Shown here: piece by piece, positions 57,134 through 64,000 of the stretch
How the letters are laid out: each line of letters starts with the position of its first letter
Position numbering within the stretch: position 1 is the first letter of the stretch
Assembly: GCA_009869945.1 (NCBI GenBank)
Contig: WIXG01000144.1
Location: forward strand, 62,001 to 126,000
Origin: Mesaphorura yosii
Lineage: Eukaryota; Arthropoda; Collembola; Poduromorpha; Tullbergiidae
Direction: 5' to 3'
Length of the DNA stretch: 64,000 bases
Notes under the pieces: model-generated
Told to the model about the DNA's origin: nothing
The model's database searches: none
Seen by the model: the letters and a program-made list of their open reading frames with translations, nothing else
Position numbers and translations under genes: made by a program

Positions 57134-58833
57134 ATGGGCAGAAGGAGAAACAAAACTCCAAGCAGTTCAAACCCTGCAGCCGTTCTGGGACTGAAGTCTG
57201 ATCTCATCAGCTGTGACGTGTCCCCGGTTTATGGAAGGTAAATGTCCACAATGTTCCAAATCACAACAATCCAACAATCATCGTTTTGTCCAGGTTCCTC
57301 CGCGCCAAAGTGGACATCAAGAAAGGCGCCGTACTCCTCAAAGAAGACTTCCTCGTCGCCGGACCGAAAATCAATTCTGCCGCCTTCTGCGTCGGGTGCC
57401 ACTCGGAACTGTCGGAAGGGAGGAAGTCGTAAGTGGTTGTTGACATTGATAGAATCCACCATCTTTTAATCCGACTGGCCACCGTTCTTAACCCCTCCTT
57501 TTCTCTGGTGATCAGGACCCCCTGCAAATGTAAATGGCCGCTCTGCACCAACCTCTGCGGGAGTGCCTCTCCCTTCCACACGAGCTGGGAGTGCGGCTTC
57601 CTCCTGGAACACCGAATCGAGCCTCCAGCCAACCCTCTCAGCACCACACACGGCTGCCTGACTGTGCTCAGGTGCCTGGCACTCAAATTACAGAAGTCCA
57701 GCACGAGTTGGGAGAAACTCAATCATCTTCAGAGCCACTCCGAGTCGAGGCGCCAGATTCCGTCGGCACGGGAGGAGGTGGAGGGCTGTAAGAGTACGAT
57801 ACGAGGAGAGTGGGGGCTGAGGGAGCTGTTCTCCGATGAGGAGGTCGAGAATGTGAGTTGCTTTATTCACATGGATTTCTCTCGTAATCATTGCAAACCA
57901 CCGTTATAACTGCCGTCTGTCCTGTGGAAGGCCTGCGGGATCTTCGAAGTCAACTCGTTCGAAATGGGCGACTGCTACAGTTTCGGAGGCATATTCCCTT
58001 CATCCTCCATGTGCGCCCACGACTGCGTTCCAAACTGCTCACAGAACGAGTTGGCGGATGAGCGCTCGCTGGAGATCCGGGCCATAGTTGACATCCCAAC
58101 TGGGGAGGCGATCAAACTCTGCTACGACTCTTGTTTAAAAGGAACCCTCCCCCGACAGCTCCAACTTCAAAGCACAAAACACTTCCTTTGCGCCTGCGCC
58201 CGGTGCACCGACCCGACCGAACTCGGAACCCACTTCAGCACGCTCATCTGCGCCTCCTGCAAGAAGGGGTTCGTTACACGGGACAGTGAGTGGAAGTGCG
58301 CCCGCTGCCAGCACGTTTTCGAAGACTCTCAAGTGGACACCGTCGTTAGAAAGTACTCGGCCATGGCCTCCGTCATGGGGGACATCCAGTCAAAAGAGAA
58401 ATTCTTATTGCAATGCAAGCCCGTCTTCCACCCGAACCACTTTGTCCCATTTGGGCTCAAGTACAGTTTATGCATGGCTTACGGACGCGAAGACGGACGG
58501 ATTGAGGAGCTGAGCAACGGGGCGGCTCACCGGAAACTCGAACTTTGTCAGGAGGTCATGAAAGTGCTGAACGTGCTCACTCCTGGATTGAGCATCTCAC
58601 GTGCCAACATTCTTTACGAGCAGCAGGCGGCGGAGGTACTGATTGCGAAGAATTTATACGATGGGGGAAGGTGCTCTAAGAACCTGATTAAGGGCAGGGT
58701 CAAGAACGCGATTGGACTGCTTGAAGAGGCTATTCAGATTTTTGAGATGAACTACGCTACAATAGTGTTGGCGGAGGCGGCGAGAGACACGACTCTGAAA
58801 GAGTTGGAGGGCTGGTTGGGGGCGATGAAGTGA
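57134..58833 (+). CDS. SET/MYND domain protein, arthropod SmydA type
   Basis: Exons 57134-57237, 57294-57428, 57516-57852 and 57931-58833 (introns 56, 87 and 78 bp) give 492 residues, typical for SmydA. Order: start of the split SET domain (GRFLRAKVDIKKGAVLLKED), a MYND-type zinc finger (CVGC...CKCKWPLC...C...H...C, about 62-105), the SET core, then post-SET HFLCACARC (Cys279, 281, 284) and a second Cys-rich element (ICASCKK...CARCQ), and a helical C-terminal domain. The SET core keeps Tyr257 (LCYDSC), but the usual NHSCxPN motif reads AHDCVPN (221-227), losing the Asn that normally helps bind the methyl donor. Family members are lysine-methyltransferase-like proteins; activity here is doubtful. 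AATAAA lies about 25 bp after the stop. Confidence 0.88.
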
Positions 58834-58938
58834 GGTTCTGAACCTTATGGATAATTAATAAAAAGGGATTCTTTATAAAAGTGGTTCTCAATTATTCAAG
58901 GCACTGTCACGCTAATGAATTTCAAGGCCGGATTATTC

Positions 58939-58983
58939 ATCGAAAACCTCAGCTAAAATAACAATTTAGCTGGGGTTTTCGAT
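58939..58983. repeat. Nearly perfect 19-bp hairpin
   Basis: Left arm 58939-58957 and right arm 58965-58983 are complementary at all 19 positions except one T/G pair, which would be a G-U wobble in plus-strand RNA; the loop is 7 bases (ataacaa). It lies about 105 bp after the SmydA-like stop codon. It could be a structured RNA element, the tip of a small inverted-repeat element, or chance. Confidence 0.75.
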
Positions 58984-59271
58984 TTTTGGCGATATTTTTG
59001 TTGAGAATTTTCGGCTTTCATGAGTTTTGGGCGATACAGTCTGTATGGTATTATCACTTCTCTGGTCGAGAATGACCACCGGCATTTATCCCCACAGAGA
59101 TTCCAGCCCCAACCAGCCCATAAATATTACCCTGATATGCAGATCACATGCCGGCGGCGAATTAATCGCCTTTGATCTTAATTCTAATCTTAACGCGTCA
59201 TTTGCTTGGACGATAACTCATGAAAACTCATGCACCATCGCACGTGGTAATACTTAGGCAAAAACAAAAGA

Positions 59272-59427
59272 AATCTCAGAGCGGCGTTAATTAAATCCTT
59301 GTGCGCGATACGAATGAGCATTGGCGGTCTGTATTACATAGAAAAGCCTGCAAAGTGCACGTTTGCCGATTTTATTGTCATTGGCACGATGAACATAATG
59401 CTGATACTACATGCTGGGAGTAAATAA
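59272..59427 (+). pseudogene. Chemoreceptor C-terminal fragment 4 (in frame)
   Basis: This stretch encodes an uninterrupted IKSLCAIRMSIGGLYYIEK, then CTFADFIVIGTMNIMLIL and a stop at 59425-59427. It matches the last about 50 residues of the receptors at 60760 and 62295 (FKSLAPIRLMIGGLYYMEK). Nothing upstream resembles a receptor, so it is an orphan terminal fragment. It ends 11 bp before the stop codon of the minus-strand gene at 59439. Confidence 0.78.
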
Positions 59428-59438
59428 ATAAATACGGA

Positions 59439-60003
59439 TTACGGCTCAGGCCCGCTCAGAGTCCAAACATGTTGCTTCTCGGTTGTTCTCTTTACGAAAC
59501 ACACCAGGCGATACGAATTCGTAGTGTCAAGGACCCTGAGGACCATTGTCACGAATTCTAGGGGCAGCTGCTGCGGATTGCTGAATTTTGCCAGCCGATC
59601 TCTTCCGTACGGGATTTTGCTGGCTTCGTCCGTTTTCCCTTGCTCCAAGATGGAGAAGTAGAGCGGCGAGAATTCGTTGGAACGCGGCCCGACTCGTCGA
59701 GCATCGAAGCGCGAGCAGTTGGCAGTCAGTGGGCAGTAGAGAAGGCTCTCCAGCTCTGTCCAGGTGATCGTGTCCATTACAGACTTAAAATTACACTTTT
59801 CACTGCTGTCCAGTCCGTTGATTTGGAATGTCCATGTCCATTTCTGCTCTGGCGTGCCCGCCGCTCCGGCCGCAGCGTGGTGCAATTTGCAGGGTCCAAA
59901 ATTCGCTCTGAAACAATATAGCCAGAAGTAATTTTAATAGAATCAATTGGCAGAAGGTTGGCGTGGCTGTGTTGTAAACTTACTCAAGTGTAATGATTGG
60001 CAT
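59439..60003 (-). CDS. Unrecognised small protein
   Basis: Exons 60003-59984 and 59907-59439 (76-bp intron, GTAAGT...TTTCAG, phase 2) give 162 residues starting MPIITLEANFGPCKLHHAAAG. It has no signal peptide or membrane segment. It contains alternating hydrophobic/polar stretches (WTWTFQINGL, FVTMVLRVLD, YRLVCFVKRT) suggesting a compact beta-rich fold, and Cys at about 13, 38, 58, 63 and 147. I do not recognise a family. A minus-strand AATAAA lies near 59375, inside the receptor fragment. The first exon supplies only 6-7 codons, so an alternative 5' end is possible. Confidence 0.5.
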
Positions 60004-60759
60004 GTTCAACTTCAATACGAAAAAACGAACGCACGTGAAGAGGAATGAGTGAAATGTGGTAAATTGTAGACAGTACGTAATTGTAATGAGGAAGAGGATT
60101 CTTATCGAGAGTAGCAGCAAGGCTCAGCGAAAAGACAAGATCACGTCGGGTAAATATTTAATCAAGCGAATGCCAAGTTTGATAAGGCAACACAAATAAT
60201 GACTCTTCCGTGAATGCGAATGTTGTGAGCGTCGTTAGTCAGCGCAGCAAACGCTACATTCTTCTCTTACGCGAAAGGCGTGTCAATTGTCGCACGAGTA
60301 TGTGAATGTGAATTTCCGATCATCTAAACTGAGTTCAAGCTGACTAATCTGCGCTTATCGAACCGATCAATCGATGGCATGTGGAATTTAATAGAAATCG
60401 ATTTTGAATTCGGCAAAATTGGCACAATTCCCCTACCACAATGAATAAAGGTTGCACACATTGCTCGAAAGCAATACGGGTAATTAGTTTAATAACAGTT
60501 TTTGCACTTTCAGAACAGATACAGCATGCAAGAACAACCAACTATTAAAATGTTATTCATTTCATGTGAAAGAGGTCCGGGAAATTATTCGAATGCACGT
60601 GTAGAAATCTTATAACTTTAATGGCTTTAGGATTACGATTACGAAAGTAGTCAATTATGAATCTAGGAGACAGTACAGAAAGCTTTCGGCTATTCGGGGG
60701 CTCGATCTCACACTCTCTCCGACCATGACCACACCACCGACCAACACGGATTGTTAAAA
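60004..60759. other. Intergenic upstream of chemoreceptor at 60760
   Basis: No coding sequence is supported. It contains the divergent promoters of the minus-strand small gene and the plus-strand receptor. Confidence 0.45.
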
Positions 60760-61995
60760 ATGTTGACTCAACTGGAGCTGGATATAATCGAAAGGTATGC
60801 GACAGTCATGAGCCGAGTTGGTATATTCCGAGTGGATTGGGATCCGGACACGAAAACCTTCGCCAGCACTTCGTCTTGGAAGAAACATGCAGCTGCTCTG
60901 ATTTTGACGTTAACGGGTCCTCTCCAGCTCGGGTTCGGCATAAAGGCTGGCCTAAATTTGCTCAACTCTGAAGAGCAAATCTCAAAGCTTGGGCTGCGAC
61001 TGACACCGCTTTGTGCAATACCGGGCTACGCGGTGGTTTTGGCATGGAACATCGTGCTCCTAGCTCGTGCGAATGATTTGATGCACCTGTTCAATCAAAT
61101 GATGATCTACGGTACGAAGAAAGGTAAGCCAAACCAAAATATTGTAAGAAAAAGAATTCACATACAGGTAATTCATGTAATTTACTCTAAAGGAATTGCG
61201 CCCAACCCGACTTTGAGGGCTAAGCTCTTCCACCACAGTCAACAAGCTTATTATTCGGTTGGCCTCGGTGTTTGTTTCATGCTGTTGATAGTCGAGTACT
61301 TCAATAAACGTGCGGAGAACTGGAGTCTCTGCTACCTGCTGCTATTAACCGCCCACAACGCCTGCTTCGTAGGGTCTGGTACTTTTATACTCGGAGTCGT
61401 GCAGATGTACGTTTACTTCTTTCTGGTGGTTGCAAACGATGGGTTCCAGCTAGACCTGCGGGCCGCTTCGAGTTCGAAGGAGTCGAATGTAATCTCGAAC
61501 ATGGTCCACAATTACAAGTCATTAAGTCTCCTGTGTGGATTGTTCAACGATGGGATCTGCAGAGAATTTGTTCCTTTGACCAAGTATCTGCTTTGTATGA
61601 CAGCCATGATTGGGTTCAGCGTGGCGACTTCGCTACATACAACCGATTTTGCAACAAGTGCATTCAAGTACACTTGGATTATGGGCCCGCTTTACATACT
61701 GGGCGCCCTTATCCTCGGCGGCAACATGATGAGTTCGATTTGGTATTCGGGGAAGGCTTACATACGAAAAATGAGATACCTTCTCGCCACGACACGTGGT
61801 AAGTCTGGGGTGGCCCCGCCAGGAGGCAGAAACGATGACGAGCAGCGCCTTGTAAGGTCGATATTCAAGTCTCTGGCCCCGATACGACTCATGATTGGCG
61901 GGCTGTATTACATGGAAAAGGAAGCCACGTGTACCTTTGCGAATTTCACCGTGGTCGGTACCATGAATTTGATGCTGGTACTTTCGAGCAAATAA
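60760..61995 (+). CDS. 7TM chemoreceptor, plus-strand cluster member 3
   Basis: The ATG at 60760 (MLTQLELDIIERYATVMSR) is chosen because paralogues start at the same motif. Exons 60760-61123 and 61193-61995 give 388 residues. The 69-bp intron (GTAAGC...CTAAAG) is in frame and stop-free, so the unspliced sequence also reads through. The join TKKG|IAPNPTLRAK uses the same split Gly codon as the receptor at 50671. Hydrophobic segments include HAAALILTLTGPLQLGF, YYSVGLGVCFMLLIVEYF, VVQMYVYFFLVVANDGFQL, YLLCMTAMIGFSVA and IMGPLYILGALILGG. The C-terminus CTFANFTVVGTMNLMLVLS matches the family. Ligand unknown. Confidence 0.74.
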   Translation: MLTQLELDIIERYATVMSRVGIFRVDWDPDTKTFASTSSWKKHAAALILTLTGPLQLGFGIKAGLNLLNSEEQISKLGLRLTPLCAIPGYAVVLAWNIVLLARANDLMHLFNQMMIYGTKKGKPNQNIVRKRIHIQVIHVIYSKGIAPNPTLRAKLFHHSQQAYYSVGLGVCFMLLIVEYFNKRAENWSLCYLLLLTAHNACFVGSGTFILGVVQMYVYFFLVVANDGFQLDLRAASSSKESNVISNMVHNYKSLSLLCGLFNDGICREFVPLTKYLLCMTAMIGFSVATSLHTTDFATSAFKYTWIMGPLYILGALILGGNMMSSIWYSGKAYIRKMRYLLATTRGKSGVAPPGGRNDDEQRLVRSIFKSLAPIRLMIGGLYYMEKEATCTFANFTVVGTMNLMLVLSSK

Positions 61996-62294
61996 AATTG
62001 GATGTATGTCACCCAAAATTACAGAAAATGCTAGTCGATATCTCTGTTACCATCGAATCAGCTCAATTCTGGTATTGTCGTTGTTGAACATAATAATGTA
62101 GATGTTATCAAACTAATAGAACTATCAAATAAATCGATTTAGACTGAATTACATTATTTGCAAAATATTGGTCATGCCGTTCAATACTATCAAAGATCCC
62201 ATTTTGATTGCGAATTTTGCTACGCCACATTCCCGTTTTTCTGTTTTCTAGCTCCGCCGAATAGGTTGTAACTTCTGACTACGACACGGTGAAG

Positions 62295-63485
62295 ATGTTG
62301 ACGCAGGTCGAGCTCGATATCATCGAATTCTACGCGTCCGTCATGAGCAAAGTTGGCTCGTTTGGACTAGATTGGGATCCCGAGCAGAAGATTCTCAGCC
62401 CTACGGCCCGGAAGCTGAAGTACTCCTTCACGTTCTTTTACCTCGTTTCAGCCCCACTTCAACTCTGGTTCATTTCGAGGGCTGTCCTGAAGCTGCTCAC
62501 GTCTGAGGAACAAATTCTGAATCTTGGCCTCCGTCTGATGCCACTGTGTTTACTTCCGGCGTATTTCCTAACCTACCTATTTCACGTCGTTTTCTTCTGT
62601 CGCAGAGACGAACTGGCCCATTTATTCAACCAAATGCTTGCAATCAGTTTAAAGAATGGCATCACCCATCAAGTCAATACGAGAGCAAAATACTTTCGGC
62701 ATGGTCAGCATTTCTTCTACATGCTGGCAATCGGCGTGGTCCCACTGGCGATTGTTGGCGAGTACTTCCAGAAAAGGAACGAGAATTGGAGCAGCTGGGT
62801 CCTGGTCGGTTTTCTGGTCCATAACGCGTATTTTGATTGCATGGGAGTACTTTTGTTCATACTCGTGCAATTGTACGTGTACTTCTTCCTGGTGATTATG
62901 CACGACGGGTTACACGTGGACAAGGGCATGGAATCAATATCGACCGAGGAGCCGAACCCGAGCCCAGATCAAATCTTGACTACGGTTAGGCAAAAATTAC
63001 ACAATTACAGAGCTATGACTCTGCTCTGCAAATTCTTCAATGCAACGGTGAGCCGAGAAATTGTTTTATCGTTCAAGTATTTGTTTTGCCTTGTGGGCAT
63101 GATCGGATTCAGTGTCGGAGTGCACATGCACCCGACGGACGTGCCAAGCACCGTGTTCAAGGCGGCGTGGGTCCTGGCTCCGATTTACGTGTGGGGCGCT
63201 CTGATACTTGGCGGCGACAAGATGAGCTCCGTGTGGTACTCGGGAAAGGCGTACGTGCGGAAGCTAGAACGAGTGTCAGGACAAACAAAAGCCATGTCCG
63301 CGCCCGAGAGTGCCGGAAGCATGCCCCTCGAACGACGGTGGGCACGGATGGCTATCCGTTCACTGATTCCAATCAGCATCAACATTGGGGGCCTGTACCA
63401 AATGGAGAAGAAAGCCAAGTGCACGTTCATAAATTTCGTAATTATTGGGACCATGAACCTCATACTTATATTGTCAAGTCAGTAG
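62295..63485 (+). CDS. 7TM chemoreceptor, plus-strand cluster member 4 (intronless)
   Basis: A single exon of 396 codons from the ATG at 62295 (MLTQVELDIIEFYASVMSK). It is the closest paralogue of the receptor at 60760 along the whole length: SSEEQ/TSEEQ loop, WSSWVLVGFLVHNAYF, LYVYFFLVIMHDGLHV, PIYVWGALILGGDKMSSVWY, GGLYQMEKKAKCTFINFVII. At the Gly where both 50671 and 60760 have an intron (KNG/ITHQVNTRAKYFR) the sequence runs on uninterrupted, an exact intron loss. Seven hydrophobic segments can be counted. Expected to be a sensory receptor channel; ligand unknown. Confidence 0.75.
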   Translation: MLTQVELDIIEFYASVMSKVGSFGLDWDPEQKILSPTARKLKYSFTFFYLVSAPLQLWFISRAVLKLLTSEEQILNLGLRLMPLCLLPAYFLTYLFHVVFFCRRDELAHLFNQMLAISLKNGITHQVNTRAKYFRHGQHFFYMLAIGVVPLAIVGEYFQKRNENWSSWVLVGFLVHNAYFDCMGVLLFILVQLYVYFFLVIMHDGLHVDKGMESISTEEPNPSPDQILTTVRQKLHNYRAMTLLCKFFNATVSREIVLSFKYLFCLVGMIGFSVGVHMHPTDVPSTVFKAAWVLAPIYVWGALILGGDKMSSVWYSGKAYVRKLERVSGQTKAMSAPESAGSMPLERRWARMAIRSLIPISINIGGLYQMEKKAKCTFINFVIIGTMNLILILSSQ

Positions 63486-64000
63486 ATTGGAATTGGAAAA
63501 TAGTCACTTGGCGCTAGGGTTTCATTTGCCCTTCATTTACCCTCAAATGAGACGAGGAAATTGAAATTTGCTGACTGCTTTGCCATCCATTTACTCTCAA
63601 AAATGGGAACGTAATTAATCGGAAATCGAAGATTCTGTGACGGCAGTGCGCTTTACATGACCTCCAATTATCTCAGTCTGGTCAATTAACTGGTCCTTTA
63701 ATTATGACTAAGAACCTGTAATTTATTTTTAACTGTCTACATAATTGTGTTGATCATTTTATCAAGTCAATAGTTTATGTACACGCTGTCTTATCATGCC
63801 TTAATTAGAAACGAAATCGTTGGCCTACCAAATTCCTGTGGAATTTTCCCAACATCGCAAAGCACCGTCGGCATGAGAGGAATGAGGTTTCAGAAATCTG
63901 AAAATTATAGTGCTAAGTAAACTTAGATCACGTAATTAAGTAATTATACTGTCACAAACTGAACTCCATGCTCCTCAATAAAATCTGAAATTCAGTATTT
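63486..64000. other. Intergenic tail of the window
   Basis: AT-rich, no coding signal recognised on either strand. An AATAAA at about 63978 on the plus strand is far from the last stop codon and is not clearly linked to it. Confidence 0.4.

Noticed and set aside
1..64000. tRNA genes, rRNA genes or CRISPR-like arrays
   Set aside because: No cloverleaf with matching arms, no rRNA core sequence and no regularly spaced direct repeats were noticed; a covariance-model scan would be needed to exclude tRNAs firmly.

Overview
This is nuclear DNA of an arthropod, probably a hexapod or other pancrustacean. The support is a PC2/amontillado prohormone convertase, a SmydA-type (arthropod-expanded) SET/MYND protein, a NOL4-family gene, a tandem family of insect-type 7TM chemoreceptors, introns mostly of 44-90 bp with GT...AG ends, and AATAAA signals. 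A springtail is plausible because short introns, chemoreceptor expansion and intron-free foreign-looking genes fit that group, but nothing here proves it. I see no operons, CRISPR arrays, rRNA or tRNA genes. All product names come from reading motifs by eye; no database was searched. Exon coordinates were derived by matching GT/AG sites, phase and protein similarity.

Layout. Positions 1 to about 32.7 kb are dominated by one minus-strand gene of the NOL4 family. Its conserved exons lie at 25506-26351, 5161-5316 and 4015-5094, with a candidate further exon ending at 27691, and the gene continues past the left edge. A 20-kb intron (5317-25505) is full of short recurrent words (TGCC/GGCA runs, TGCA, GGAGAAAG). 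Nested in it on the same strand is a small chemoreceptor island (16.65-20.84 kb) with one intact receptor and three decayed relics.

33.3-49.7 kb is gene-dense. It holds PC2 prohormone convertase (minus), a full-length MRP/ABCC1-like exporter (minus), an isoprenyl diphosphate synthase of the farnesyl-PP synthase family with a non-aromatic chain-length site (minus), and, diverging from it, a 1450-residue uninterrupted reading frame (plus). That frame fuses an ALG14-like domain, an ALG13-like domain, a DUF6492-like GT-A domain, a second GT-A-like stretch and a C-terminal GT4 transferase. This fusion is the most unusual object in the window. ALG13/ALG14 act on dolichol-linked sugars and the neighbour makes isoprenoid diphosphates, so a functional link between prenyl synthase, multi-domain glycosyltransferase and ABC exporter is worth testing, but it is only an inference.

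49.9-63.5 kb is a second chemoreceptor locus on the plus strand. Four intact receptors (50671, 52236, 60760, 62295) and two C-terminal relics are interleaved with a six-finger C2H2 protein, two unrecognised small genes, a 5'-truncated queuosine-salvage (QNG1/DUF2419) gene and the SmydA-like gene. The receptors at 50671 and 60760 share an intron position that the one at 62295 lacks.
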